From contig NZ_JAPMOU010000022.1 in NCBI RefSeq assembly GCF_028858535.1, forward strand, positions 42,325 to 106,324: 64,000 nt of DNA. The letters run 5' to 3'. The translations under genes were made by a program, and so were the position numbers. The stretch is from Spartinivicinus poritis (GTDB lineage: Bacteria > Pseudomonadota > Gammaproteobacteria > Pseudomonadales > Zooshikellaceae). Under the pieces are notes generated by a model. It saw only the letters and a program-made list of their open reading frames with translations. It did no database searches and was not told the origin of the DNA. Shown here in pieces: positions 1 to 8,489 of the stretch. Each line of letters opens with the position of its first letter. The stretch's first letter is position 1.

Positions 1-1833
1 ATTCCAGAAGCAGGCGACGCAGAAAAAAAAGTCTCTATCCAAATATTGGAGCAGCGTTATAGTGGCTATGCATTTTTTATAAAAGAGCAGTTTCGATACG
101 ATAAACGTACTGCTGCACATCTACAGGAAGAAAAAGGCCACTGGTTTTGGAATACCTTGAAAGGCTCTTGGAAAATTTATCGGGATGTGCTGTTTGCTTC
201 TCTGTTAATTAATATTTTTGTAGTGGCATCACCCCTGTTTGTCATGAATGTATATGATCGTGTTGTCCCTAATCAGGCATTTGATACCTTATGGGTGCTT
301 GCAGTAGGAGCTATTATTGTATTTAGCTTTGATTTCTTACTAAAAATGTTGCGCAGTTATTTTATTGATTTGGCGGGGAAAAAGTCCGATATTTTGCTGT
401 CGGCTAAAATATTTTCTCAGGTTTTAGGCATAAAAATGTCTGCAAATCCTACTTCGGTGGGTTCTTTTGCAAAAAACCTGCAAGAGTTTGAAAGTATTCG
501 AGATTTTATTACATCTACCAGCATTACCGCAGTAGTTGATTTGCCGTTTGTTGTTATTATTTTGCTGATTATTGCAGTCATTGCTGGCCCGCTGGTTTGG
601 ATTCCTGTTATCGGCATCATCATCATAGGCGTGTATGGCTACTTGATCCAAGCACCATTGAGAGACTCCATTGAGCAAACTTTGCGTACTTCTGCCCAGA
701 AAAACGCAACTTTAATAGAAAGTTTGACTGGGCTAGAAGCATTGAAAATAGCCCGAGCTGAAAGCGAAGTGCAATATAAATGGGAACAGGCGGTTGGCAA
801 TATTGCTAAATGGGGGGTAAAAACCAAATTATTATCGGCTTCTGCTGGAGCAGTTGCCACCTATGTACAGCAGATGTCCACTGTTGGCATTGTCGCTTTA
901 GGGGTTTATTTGATTGCAGAAGGCGAGGTCAGCATGGGTGGGCTAATTGCCACTGTTATGCTGGCAGGTCGTTGTTTAGCGCCAATGGCTCAGGTGGCTT
1001 CATTATCTACACGCTATAACCAGGCAAAATCTGCCTTTATGGGGTTAAATGAGGTGATGAAACTGCCAGGAGAAAATCCAGACGACAAGCGTTTTGTTAA
1101 CCGCCCAAAATTTGAAGGTAATATTGACTTTGATCGTGTCAGTTTTGCCTATCCTAACCAGCAAATTAGAGCACTGAATAGTGTTAGCTTTAAAATTAAA
1201 ACTGGTGAAAAAGTGGCTATTATAGGCAGGATTGGCTCAGGTAAGACCACCATAGAAAAGTTAATTCTAGGGCTTTATCAGCCTGATGAAGGGGCCGTGA
1301 GAATTGATGGTATTGATTTACGGCAAGTGAACCCTTCGGATTTACGCCATAACATTGGCTGTGTACCACAAGACATCGTTTTATTTTATGGTTCTGTTAA
1401 AGATAACATTTCACTGGGTGCTCACTTTGTTGATGACGCCGCTATTATCAGAGCAGCAGAAATAGCGGGAGTTGCAGATTTTGCTAATAAACATCCTGAT
1501 GGTTTGGATTTAATGGTGGGAGAGCGAGGTAGCAATCTTTCTGGTGGGCAACGTCAGAGTATTGCACTAGCCAGGGCTATTTTGCTTGATCCTCCTATTT
1601 TACTGTTGGATGAACCCAGTAGCTCGATGGATAACACCAGTGAAATGCAAATGAAGCAGAAATTGATGGGGCAGTTGGCACATAAAACCTTAGTGCTAGT
1701 AACGCATAAAGCCTCACTGCTTGAGTTGGTTGATCGGCTGATAGTCGTTGATCAGGGCAAAATAGTGGCAGATGGGCCTAAAGAATTGGTTCATGCTGCT
1801 CTGCGGGAAGGCAAACTGAAAATTGAAGCATGA
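1..1833 (+). CDS. Type I secretion ABC exporter, LapB-like (5' end outside window)
   Basis: Inner-membrane ATPase/permease that drives export of a large adhesin through an HlyD adaptor and a TolC pore. The frame is open from base 1 with no start, so the gene begins upstream. The first possible start inside, TTG at 46, is not believable as the true one, and the codons before it resemble the end of the degenerate C39-peptidase-like domain typical of LapB. Counting from 46: hydrophobic membrane segments lie between about residues 45 and 330, Walker A (GRIGSGKT) at 394-401 with Thr instead of the usual Ser after GKT, signature LSGGQ at 498-502, Walker B (LLLDEP) at 519-524, and a THK switch-histidine region after it. 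It overlaps the adaptor gene by 4 bases (ATGA), so the two are co-translated. The mini-adhesin at 4449 is the obvious substrate in view. A bacteriocin exporter is less likely given that neighbour. Confidence 0.92.
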   Translation: MPEAGDAEKKVSIQILEQRYSGYAFFIKEQFRYDKRTAAHLQEEKGHWFWNTLKGSWKIYRDVLFASLLINIFVVASPLFVMNVYDRVVPNQAFDTLWVLAVGAIIVFSFDFLLKMLRSYFIDLAGKKSDILLSAKIFSQVLGIKMSANPTSVGSFAKNLQEFESIRDFITSTSITAVVDLPFVVIILLIIAVIAGPLVWIPVIGIIIIGVYGYLIQAPLRDSIEQTLRTSAQKNATLIESLTGLEALKIARAESEVQYKWEQAVGNIAKWGVKTKLLSASAGAVATYVQQMSTVGIVALGVYLIAEGEVSMGGLIATVMLAGRCLAPMAQVASLSTRYNQAKSAFMGLNEVMKLPGENPDDKRFVNRPKFEGNIDFDRVSFAYPNQQIRALNSVSFKIKTGEKVAIIGRIGSGKTTIEKLILGLYQPDEGAVRIDGIDLRQVNPSDLRHNIGCVPQDIVLFYGSVKDNISLGAHFVDDAAIIRAAEIAGVADFANKHPDGLDLMVGERGSNLSGGQRQSIALARAILLDPPILLLDEPSSSMDNTSEMQMKQKLMGQLAHKTLVLVTHKASLLELVDRLIVVDQGKIVADGPKELVHAALREGKLKIEA

Positions 1834-3251
1834 ATAAACCAGCCCCCAAAATGCAAGGCCAGCAGGCTCAGAAAGGACGTTTAAAAGCGGCTAAAGCAAG
1901 ACCAAAAGAGCGGGCTTTTAAAGCAAAACCTGCTGATAATATGCCTTCCTATGATCTTGACTATATGTCTGATACCAGTGCAGCAATGATGCTGAAAACG
2001 CCAAAAGGTAGCCGGATATTACTCTTTACTGTTCTTGTCGTTGTCATTGTTTTATTAATTTGGTCAGCCTGGGCAGATATTGATGAGGTTACCCGCGGCT
2101 CAGGTAAAGTCATTCCCTCTACTCACTTACAAGTAGTACAAAACCTAGAAGGAGGTATTTTAAAGGAACTCTATGTTGCAGAAGGCGATATGGTGAAAAA
2201 AGGGCAGTCACTTATGCAGTTGGATGATACCCGCTTTGCTTCAAGTTTTAGAGAAAGTGAGGTGGAGTACTTTAGCTTGTTGGCATCTATCGCTCGACTA
2301 AAGGCAGAAATTAATGAAACGCCGCTGAGTTTTTCTAATGAGTTGGACAAGTTTCCAGAGTATAAGAAGCGTGAGAGAGAAATTTATAAAAGTCGTCTGC
2401 AATCAATGGAGTCTGAGTTATCCATCGTAAAAGAGCAAGCAGAGCAAGTTCAGCAGGACTTAAAAAGCACTCAAGCACAGAAGAAACGTTTGGAAAGAAG
2501 TAAGCGACTGTTGAAGCGTGAATATGAGATGACCAAGCCTTTAGCCAGGCAAGGGGTTGTGTCTGAAGTAGAAATGATTCAGCTGGAACAGCGGTTGAAT
2601 GATTTAGATGGTGAGCTGGAAACCTCTAGCTTGGCAATACCAAAGCTGGAGTCTTCTTTCAAAGAAGCTAAACAGCAAGAACAAGAAGTACGCTTAGAGT
2701 TTAAAGAAAAAGCGGTAGCAGAATTGAAAGAAGCTGAAGTGAAATTAGCCCAACTGAAAGAGTCTCGCTCATCAATAGAAGATCAAGTACAGAGGACCTC
2801 AGTTCGATCACCAGTGGCAGGAATTGTTAAGAAAATTGATATTACCACCATTGGTGGAGTCGTGCAGCCAGGCATGAACTTGGTAGAAATTGTGCCTTTG
2901 GAAGATACGCTGTTGATTGAGGCTAAAATAAGGCCAAAAGACATTGCTTTTATCCGTCTTGGCTTAAAAGCTGTGGTTAAGTTCACTGCCTATGATTTTG
3001 CTATTTATGGTGGCTTGGATGGTGTTGTGGAGCATATTAGTGCTGATACCATTCAAGATGAAGAAGATGAAAGCTACTACTTAGTGAGAATAAGAACGGA
3101 TGAGAGTAATCTTGGTAGTAAAGAAAAACCTTTGCCGATCATTCCAGGTATGCTTGCAGATGTGGATATCATAACGGGTAAGAAAACAGTGCTGGATTAT
3201 TTGCTGAAACCAATTCTAAGAGCAAAACAGAATGCGCTGACTGAGCGCTGA
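1830..3251 (+). CDS. HlyD/LapC-type membrane fusion protein of type I secretion
   Basis: Periplasmic adaptor linking the ABC exporter to an outer-membrane TolC-like channel. The 473 residues show a basic cytosolic N-terminus, one membrane anchor at about 62-83, a half-lipoyl strand (NLEGGILKELYVAEGD) near 105-120, a long charged coiled-coil hairpin from about 170 to 310, then the second lipoyl half (VRSPVAGIVKKIDI) and a beta-barrel C-terminus ending in the usual PGMLADVDI segment. The length is typical for LapC/PrtE proteins. Its ATG overlaps the exporter stop. No TolC-type gene follows in the window, so the pore is encoded elsewhere or upstream. Family assignment is secure; the substrate is inferred from the adhesin downstream. 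Confidence 0.93.
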   Translation: MNKPAPKMQGQQAQKGRLKAAKARPKERAFKAKPADNMPSYDLDYMSDTSAAMMLKTPKGSRILLFTVLVVVIVLLIWSAWADIDEVTRGSGKVIPSTHLQVVQNLEGGILKELYVAEGDMVKKGQSLMQLDDTRFASSFRESEVEYFSLLASIARLKAEINETPLSFSNELDKFPEYKKREREIYKSRLQSMESELSIVKEQAEQVQQDLKSTQAQKKRLERSKRLLKREYEMTKPLARQGVVSEVEMIQLEQRLNDLDGELETSSLAIPKLESSFKEAKQQEQEVRLEFKEKAVAELKEAEVKLAQLKESRSSIEDQVQRTSVRSPVAGIVKKIDITTIGGVVQPGMNLVEIVPLEDTLLIEAKIRPKDIAFIRLGLKAVVKFTAYDFAIYGGLDGVVEHISADTIQDEEDESYYLVRIRTDESNLGSKEKPLPIIPGMLADVDIITGKKTVLDYLLKPILRAKQNALTER

Positions 3252-3519
3252 TAGCAAAAAAATAATAAATCTGGTCAGGTGGGTTTATTTTATCTACTCT
3301 TGTTCTACAAGCTTGCTAGGCTTATTAGAGGTGCCCTTAAGTGAACTATTTAATAGGCTAAACGTTATTGTTAGCACAATGAAAATTGCCAGATTGGGTT
3401 GAGTAGGGCTACTGAATACAGCTAAGTTGGGTATAATTAAATTTGGAACGGAGTGTGCTAATTAGACAACGCTATTTAATTGAAATTTGTTGTAATAATT
3501 AGGAGTAAGTGTTTTACTA

Positions 3520-3690
3520 TTTGGGACCCGTTTAATTATAAGTAATTTATTTGGCACTAGTTGTTTAATCCAAGATGCCATTAAAAAAATTAGGTATCAA
3601 GTTGTTTTAATTTGAATGCTAAATATTGAAGTTTGAGTGCCCAGTCTTGAACTTTAGGTACCAAGTAGTGAAGGAAGTTTAGGTAGTAGT
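3520..3690 (+). repeat. Degenerate direct repeats in front of the LuxR-type regulator
   Basis: Five related stretches lie in the otherwise empty 460-base gap between the hlyD-like gene and the regulator: 3520-3537 (TTTGGGACCCGTTTAATT), 3550-3569 (TTTGGCACTAGTTGTTTAAT), 3590-3612 (TTAGGTATCAAGTTGTTTTA and on), 3654-3669 (TTAGGTACCAAGTAGT) and a shorter one at 3679-3690 (TTAGGTAGTAGT). Spacing is irregular (30, 40, 64 and 25 bases). They could be binding sites for a regulator or simple sequence decay; nothing else is recognisable between 3252 and 3519. Confidence 0.4.
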
Positions 3691-3711
3691 GATAAGAATT
3701 ATTTGAGCAGT

Positions 3712-4332
3712 ATGCTGACTTTACTTTTATACAGTCCATCAGAACATGTTTGTTTGCATTGGCAAAGAGCGCTTGCTGACGCTAACTACAAGCTGATTAC
3801 GACTTCTTCTCTGCAAGATGCCTTAAGTAATTTGCGCACCATCCATGAAAGTATTTACCTGCTGCATGAGCGCGATCTAGCTGATCCACTGACAATGATT
3901 CCAGAGTTGATTACTCAACAATCACAAGCAAAAGTTGTTGTACTGGAAGATGAGTATGATACTAAACGGGCGTATACCTATTTTCAAGCAGGTGTCGTCG
4001 GTGTATGTAATGCCTTTATGGCTGCGAAGCAAATCCCATTATTAATTGCTGTAGTATCACAAGGACAGGTATGGTGTGGAAAACCTTTTATGGAAGCTAT
4101 GGTAAAAAGTCTTGCTCAGCAACCGAATAAAAAAGCGAATACGGAACTATTACACAAACTGTCTCCCAGAGAGCAGGAAGTTGCACTACAAGTGGTGGAA
4201 GGACTCAACAATAAAGAAATCTCCAATAAAATGGGTGTATCTGAGCGAACAATTAAAGCCCACCTTTCGAATATTTTTAAAAAACTCAATGTAAAAGATC
4301 GACTGCAACTCGCTTTATGTTTACGGCAGTGA
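3712..4332 (+). CDS. LuxR/NarL-family transcriptional regulator with receiver-like domain
   Basis: DNA-binding regulator of 206 residues. The C-terminal 60 residues are a clear LuxR helix-turn-helix (LSPREQEVALQVVEGLNNKE, then a recognition helix SERTIKAHLSNIFKKL). The N-terminal 130 residues have receiver-like spacing, but the position where a phosphorylated Asp would sit reads YLLHERD, so a canonical receiver aspartate is not evident and it may act as a stand-alone or pseudo-receiver. ATG at 3712 is chosen; an in-frame TTG at 3703 is the alternative, and neither has a strong ribosome binding site. It sits between the T1SS export genes and the adhesin, and regulators of this family commonly accompany Lap/Bpf-type adhesin loci, so control of adhesin expression is the likely role (inferred). 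Confidence 0.85.
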   Translation: MLTLLLYSPSEHVCLHWQRALADANYKLITTSSLQDALSNLRTIHESIYLLHERDLADPLTMIPELITQQSQAKVVVLEDEYDTKRAYTYFQAGVVGVCNAFMAAKQIPLLIAVVSQGQVWCGKPFMEAMVKSLAQQPNKKANTELLHKLSPREQEVALQVVEGLNNKEISNKMGVSERTIKAHLSNIFKKLNVKDRLQLALCLRQ

Positions 4333-4344
4333 GAATTATTTCTC

Positions 4345-4385
4345 AGCAATAATTAATTCGTACTTTTGTACGATTGTTGCTTTTT
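4345..4385 (+). terminator. Probable terminator after the LuxR-type regulator
   Basis: AGCAAT pairs with ATTGTTGCT around an inner CGTAC-tttt-GTACG hairpin, followed by five T. It separates the regulator from the adhesin gene, implying that the adhesin has its own promoter. Confidence 0.6.
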
Positions 4386-4448
4386 ACCCCTTAATTAAAT
4401 ATTAGCCCCAGACAACACAATTCAGTTGATGGAGGTTAATTAATTATT

Positions 4449-6332
4449 ATGAAGGACCAACAGGGGTTAAATAATTCACAAAATAATCTGAACGATTCGA
4501 CAGTTATTATTGGTGAAGTAAAAGGAGTTTCAGGAAAAGCAATTGCAACATCTGAAAATGGCACACAAAGAATTTTACACACTGATGATAATATTTTTAA
4601 AAATGATAAAATCACAGTAATTTCTGGCACAGTTCACATAGAATTTTTTGAAAGCAATGGTTATGTTACTTTAGGTCCAGGGGATAAGGTTTTACTTGAT
4701 GAGTCAGTTTATACTGCTGAACCCCATTATGTGCCAGAATCAGTCGTAGATGCTAAAGCGATAATTGCTGCCATTGATTTAGGTGCTGACCCCACAAAAT
4801 TATTACCTCCTACTGCTGCTGGTCCAAAAAATACTGCACCACCTGCAATTGAAGAAAATGAAGGATCGCCTGGATTTCCTGTTATTGATAGAGATGGAGG
4901 TTCAACAATTGCTGACTCAGGCTTTGATACTGCACCTTTTGTTGGTATTCCAGTCGTTGGGTTTGTGGATGACGATGAGGATGAAAATAATACAGGTGAA
5001 GAGGAAACACCAGAAGGTCCAACAGATCCAGTAGATCCAGTAGATCCGGTAGATCCAGTAGATCCAGAAACGCCCACTAATAAGCCACCGACTATTGACC
5101 TCACTAGCCAGCTAACGGTTTTAGATGAATGTATTGATACCTCTAATCCCATCAAGATTGGTACTTTAAAAGCCGTTGATCCTGATAATAATTTCAGTCG
5201 TTACATCATTACAGGTAAAGATAAAGACCTGGTTGAAATTTCAGGCGATATGTTGCAGCTAAAGCCTGGGGTTATGTTAAACGTAGGGACAATCAGTATT
5301 TCGATTGTGGGTGAGGATGCAGACAAGGCAACCAGTAATCAGATTGATTTTAGCGTTGATGTGGTTCCTGGTAACGTTCCAGATATCGAAGACCAACAGA
5401 AGTTTTATATAGAAGAAAATAGTGCTGCAGGTACTACAGTTGGTACAGTTAAGGCGAATGGCTCAGGCAAGCTGACCTTCAAGTTTGAAAATGGTACGCA
5501 AACCAGTAAAGACGGTTACTTTAGTATTGATGCTGTAACGGGTGTTATTACCTTAACCGCTCTCGGAGAAGCTACAAAGGCTAATGGATTATTGAACTTT
5601 GAATGCCTTCCTAATACAGATACGCTACGGGTGACAGTTACGAGTGAGACAGGGAAGTCCGTAACCGAGGACGTCACTGTTTGCATTACAGATGAACAAC
5701 CACCTACTATTGACTTGGATAGTAGCCTAACATTATTGGAGGCTGGAAGTACTTCTTCTAAAGTGTTTATTGGTACTTTATCTGAAACTGATCCAGAAGA
5801 TAATTTTGAAAGATATGAAATTTCTGGTAAAGATAAAGACCTGGTAATAGAGGAAAACGGCGAGTTATATATTAAAGATAATGTAACTTTGAATGCCGGT
5901 GAACTTAGCATTTCAATAATTGGTATTGATGCTACAGGAGAAAAGGGTAACCAGGTTGACTTTACGGTTGATGTTGTTAACCCAAGCCCTATTACCGCTT
6001 CTCAAAAAGATGAGTTTTACTTTGGTCCTAATAAAGCAACAGCTGCTAATCCTGTCGTGGATATGATTGATCAGTTTGATGTGACTGAAGGGGACTCATT
6101 AAATCTAAAAGACTTGCTAGTTGATGAAGAAAATAATCCACTGGATGAGTACTTAACTCTTAACTTTGCAAATGGCTCAACAACAATTGATGTAAGTCCA
6201 GAAGCAAATGGTGATGTGACTTATAAAATTATCTTAAAAGATGTTGATCTGTCTGCTCAGTATGGAACTATGGACACAAATATAATCCTCAATAATTTAT
6301 TGGATGACAATAATTTGATTGTTGACAAATAG
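4449..6332 (+). CDS. Short LapA-like adhesin: retention module, TAAG site, repeats, T1SS C-terminal signal
   Basis: Predicted surface adhesin of only 627 residues with the full architecture of giant LapA proteins. Residues 1-110 match an N-terminal retention module (STVIIGEVKGVSGKA, later GYVTLGPGDKVLL) that plugs the TolC pore. PTAAG at 121-125 contains the TAAG motif that LapG-type periplasmic proteases cut. An acidic linker carries five Asp-Pro-Val units at 193-207. Two near-identical Ig/cadherin-like units of about 90 residues (each starting PPTIDL and containing KDKDLV) flank a third cadherin-like domain. The last 90 residues (DMIDQFDVTEGDSLNLKDLL, then YLTLNF) fit the type I secretion C-terminal target domain of the VC_A0849 class. 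No glycine-rich RTX nonapeptides are seen. GGAGG at 4431-4435 is 13 bases from the ATG, rather far. The exporter genes just upstream are the expected partner. LapD/LapG are not in the window. Confidence 0.9.
   Translation: MKDQQGLNNSQNNLNDSTVIIGEVKGVSGKAIATSENGTQRILHTDDNIFKNDKITVISGTVHIEFFESNGYVTLGPGDKVLLDESVYTAEPHYVPESVVDAKAIIAAIDLGADPTKLLPPTAAGPKNTAPPAIEENEGSPGFPVIDRDGGSTIADSGFDTAPFVGIPVVGFVDDDEDENNTGEEETPEGPTDPVDPVDPVDPVDPETPTNKPPTIDLTSQLTVLDECIDTSNPIKIGTLKAVDPDNNFSRYIITGKDKDLVEISGDMLQLKPGVMLNVGTISISIVGEDADKATSNQIDFSVDVVPGNVPDIEDQQKFYIEENSAAGTTVGTVKANGSGKLTFKFENGTQTSKDGYFSIDAVTGVITLTALGEATKANGLLNFECLPNTDTLRVTVTSETGKSVTEDVTVCITDEQPPTIDLDSSLTLLEAGSTSSKVFIGTLSETDPEDNFERYEISGKDKDLVIEENGELYIKDNVTLNAGELSISIIGIDATGEKGNQVDFTVDVVNPSPITASQKDEFYFGPNKATAANPVVDMIDQFDVTEGDSLNLKDLLVDEENNPLDEYLTLNFANGSTTIDVSPEANGDVTYKIILKDVDLSAQYGTMDTNIILNNLLDDNNLIVDK
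5025..5069 (+). repeat. Five tandem 9-base repeats encoding Asp-Pro-Val
   Basis: Consensus GATCCAGTA, five units end to end (the third has a G for A, the last ends GAA), inside the adhesin linker. In-frame repeats of this kind can expand or shrink by slippage and so change linker length. Confidence 0.9.
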
Positions 6333-6347
6333 AGACAGTAGCCTCTA

Positions 6348-6428
6348 AAAAAGATATATACTTGTATATCTTTTTATCGAAGCGGCTATATACCATCTAT
6401 AAAGAGAATGGTATATAGCCGTTTTTTT
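6348..6428 (+). terminator. Tandem terminators after the adhesin gene
   Basis: The first hairpin pairs AAAAAGATATA (6348-6358) with TATATCTTTTT (6365-6375). The second pairs CGGCTATATACCAT (6383-6396) with ATGGTATATAGCCG (6408-6421) and is followed by seven T. The second is a textbook intrinsic terminator. Confidence 0.9.
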
Positions 6429-6450
6429 ATGGTTAGCTTTTAAGTCGCTG

Positions 6451-6732
6451 ATGAAAACATCAAAAAAAGACTGGTTAGTTTATATAGTCGAATGTGCAGA
6501 TAATACTTTGTACACAGGTATTACCAATAATTTGGAAAGAAGAATAAATCAACACAATACAGGAACGGGTGCTAAGTACCTGAAGGGCCGCAGACCAGTA
6601 AAACCTGTATATATAGAGTCAGGTCATGATCGTTCAAGTGCGTCCAAACGGGAAAATAGTATTAAACGGTTCACTCGTCAGCAAAAAATTAAGCTGATTA
6701 ATTATAAGGGCTCCTCTAATAAAGAATTTTAG
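6451..6732 (+). CDS. GIY-YIG domain protein, UPF0213/YhbQ type
   Basis: Small 93-residue protein consisting almost entirely of one GIY-YIG nuclease fold: VYIVECADNTLYTGITNNLE supplies the two short motifs (the first as VYI), followed by an Arg-containing helix (RRINQHN), KYLKGRRPV, and a Glu in the KRENSIKRF helix, the expected metal-ligand position. Stand-alone proteins of this size are common in bacteria (YhbQ/YazA group) and may act on damaged or branched DNA; the substrate is not known. It lies right after the adhesin terminators and looks like a single-gene unit. The ribosome binding site is weak. Length agrees with the family (about 85-100). Confidence 0.88.
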   Translation: MKTSKKDWLVYIVECADNTLYTGITNNLERRINQHNTGTGAKYLKGRRPVKPVYIESGHDRSSASKRENSIKRFTRQQKIKLINYKGSSNKEF

Positions 6733-6825
6733 ATCACAATACCCAACTATCACAAAAGCCTGATGTCTAACCTCGGAGCAATAGTTACTTAGACTAAAAG
6801 TCATTTAAACTAATGAGAGGAGCTT

Positions 6826-7239
6826 ATGAAGCGACATTTAGTGTATTTGCTGACAGCTATATTACCCTTCTTTAGTAGTTTATCTACTGCTGCAGAGCTT
6901 TCGGCTGACAAGGCTTCTAACGTTGTTACTGGTTCTGTTTCCTATTTGAAGCGAATTGCTTTACCTAAAGAGGCGGTTGTTGAAGTGCAGCTGGTTGATG
7001 TCTCTTTGCAAGACGCGCCTGCAATAGTGATTAGTGAGCAAACCTATACAGGTAAACAAGTACCTATTCACTACAGTTTGTCTTATGAACCGAAAGAGAT
7101 TAAGCCAACCCATGACTATGCAGTGCAAGCAAATATAACGGTCAATGGTAAGCTTTTGTTTATTAATACCCAGCGATATAGTGTGTTAACTAAAGGCAGT
7201 GAAAATAAAGCAGATTTAGTATTGGAAATGGTGAAGTAA
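6826..7239 (+). CDS. YbaY/YscW-like exported protein
   Basis: Secreted protein of 137 residues with an N-terminal signal peptide (hydrophobic stretch at about 6-20, cleavage near STAAE) and no lipobox Cys, so probably periplasmic. The rest fits the YbaY/YscW fold: a first strand VVTGSVSYLKRIALPKEAVV followed by VEVQLVDVSLQDAP, then EPKEIKPTHDYAVQANI. Family members are small beta-sandwich proteins, often lipoproteins, of poorly known function, some acting as pilotins. AGAGGAG lies 6 bases before the ATG, a strong ribosome binding site. It is a single gene convergent with trpS and shares a bidirectional terminator with it. Confidence 0.8.
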   Translation: MKRHLVYLLTAILPFFSSLSTAAELSADKASNVVTGSVSYLKRIALPKEAVVEVQLVDVSLQDAPAIVISEQTYTGKQVPIHYSLSYEPKEIKPTHDYAVQANITVNGKLLFINTQRYSVLTKGSENKADLVLEMVK

Positions 7240-7262
7240 CATATTGACGCTTTGGTATAAAC

Positions 7263-7295
7263 CAGCGGCTTGGCGTGTTGAAAGCCAAGCCGCTG
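7263..7295. terminator. Bidirectional hairpin between the ybaY-like gene and trpS
   Basis: Perfect 12-base stem CAGCGGCTTGGC (7263-7274) with GCCAAGCCGCTG (7284-7295) and a 9-base loop, placed 24 bases after the ybaY-like stop and 9 bases after the trpS stop. The T-runs are poor on both sides. Confidence 0.75.
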
Positions 7296-7303
7296 ATTAT
7301 AAG

Positions 7304-8317
7304 TCATATATTAATTGGTCTTATACCAATTGAGTGGCGGATCTTCTCTAAAAGAGGAGTGGTTTCAGCCCGAGCTTTCGCTGCGCCTTTATTTAACACA
7401 TCTTCAATATAATCAGGATTACTGAGCAGTTCTTCATACTTGGCTCTTGGTTCTTTAAGATGATTGTTTAAGTATTCAAACAACTCTTGTTTTAGCTCAC
7501 CCCAAGCAGCACCGGCTTCGTATTGAGCACGCTTAGCTTGGATTTCCTCTTCAGTAGCAAATGCGCTGTAGATCTCAAACAGCGTACAGCTATGTGGGTC
7601 TTTAGGCTCGCCTGGCTCTAAAGAGTTGGTTTTAATTTTCATGATCAACTTACGTAATTTTTTCTCTGGCACAAATAACGGAATAGTATTGTCATAACTT
7701 TTACTCATCTTCCGTCCATCAAGCCCACTCAGTACAGCTGAATCTACGTCAACGACTGCATCAGGTAGGTTGAAGCCAACTTTGTAATGATGGTTCATTC
7801 GCCCAGCAATATCTCTGGTCATTTCCAGATGTTGAATTTGGTCTTTGCCTACAGGCACTTTTTGTGCGTTTAGCACCAAAATATCTGCAGCCATCAAGAC
7901 GGGATAGCCAAACAGTCCCATAGTGATGCCTTTATCAGGGTCGCTTGAGCCTTCGTCTTCATTGAGTTGTACCGCCGCTTTGTATGCATGAGCGCGATTC
8001 ATCAGGCCTTTAGCTGTGAGGCAGGAAATGATCCAGTTTAGCTCCATTATTTCTGGAATATCAGACTGCCGATAAAAACAAGCCTTGTCGGTATCTAAGC
8101 CAAGAGCTAGCCAGGTTGCTGCAATTTCTTTAGTGGACTGATGAACCCTTTCTGGGTCGCGAGCTTTAACAATGGCATGGTAATCAGCCAAAAAGTAGTA
8201 AGACTGAACATCGTCTTGTTTACTGGCTTCGATTGCAGGGCGAATGGCTCCAACATAGTTTCCTAAGTGAGGGGTTCCTGTAGTGGTTATCCCTGTTAAT
8301 ACTCTGGTTTTACTCAT
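7304..8317 (-). CDS. trpS: Tryptophanyl-tRNA synthetase
   Basis: Class I aminoacyl-tRNA synthetase that activates tryptophan and charges tRNA-Trp in the cytoplasm. The HIGH-type signature is PHLGN at residues 16-20 and the KMSKS loop is intact at 203-207 (GRKMSKSYDN). Between them lie the tryptophan/adenylate pocket segments (SYYFLADYHAI, GKDQIQHLEMTRDI). Length is 337 residues, normal for bacterial TrpS. It is transcribed alone. About 100 bases upstream of the start, a palindrome GATAGGGTGCCCTATC (8417-8432) could be an operator, but no trp attenuator or T-box is visible. Confidence 0.97.
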   Translation of the reverse strand: MSKTRVLTGITTTGTPHLGNYVGAIRPAIEASKQDDVQSYYFLADYHAIVKARDPERVHQSTKEIAATWLALGLDTDKACFYRQSDIPEIMELNWIISCLTAKGLMNRAHAYKAAVQLNEDEGSSDPDKGITMGLFGYPVLMAADILVLNAQKVPVGKDQIQHLEMTRDIAGRMNHHYKVGFNLPDAVVDVDSAVLSGLDGRKMSKSYDNTIPLFVPEKKLRKLIMKIKTNSLEPGEPKDPHSCTLFEIYSAFATEEEIQAKRAQYEAGAAWGELKQELFEYLNNHLKEPRAKYEELLSNPDYIEDVLNKGAAKARAETTPLLEKIRHSIGIRPINI

Positions 8318-8381
8318 GGCATTTGCAGTTATCTAATATAGGCTTATCGAAAACGAAAAATTATACACCTGGAGATGTAGC

Positions 8382-8410
8382 TTTCGCGAATGGTTTTTGG
8401 GTGGCTCATA
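8382..8410 (+). repeat. Interspersed repeat copy 1 (TTCGCGAATGGTTTTTGGG)
   Basis: Shares a 17-19 base core with copies near 25270, 39592 and 60392. This copy has only one end of the element and lies in the trpS upstream region. Confidence 0.5.
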
Positions 8411-8453
8411 TGAAGTGATAGGGTGCCCTATCTATGGTAGGAAAACAGTCAAG

Positions 8454-8486
8454 AAAAAAGCCAGTGTTGAAGTCTCAACACTGGCT
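8454..8486 (-). terminator. Minus-strand intrinsic terminator with no annotated gene upstream
   Basis: AGCCAGTGTTGA / TCAACACTGGCT forms a perfect 12-base stem with a 4-base loop. Read on the minus strand it is followed by a run of T (the A run at 8454-8459 on the plus strand). There is no protein gene on the minus strand between it and 8998, so it should end a small transcript. Confidence 0.75.
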
Positions 8487-8489
8487 ATC

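Noticed and set aside
4727..5155. 142-codon Ser/Gly-rich frame antisense to the adhesin
   Set aside because: The repetitive GSTGST composition is the complement of the Asp-Pro-Val repeat; shadow frame.
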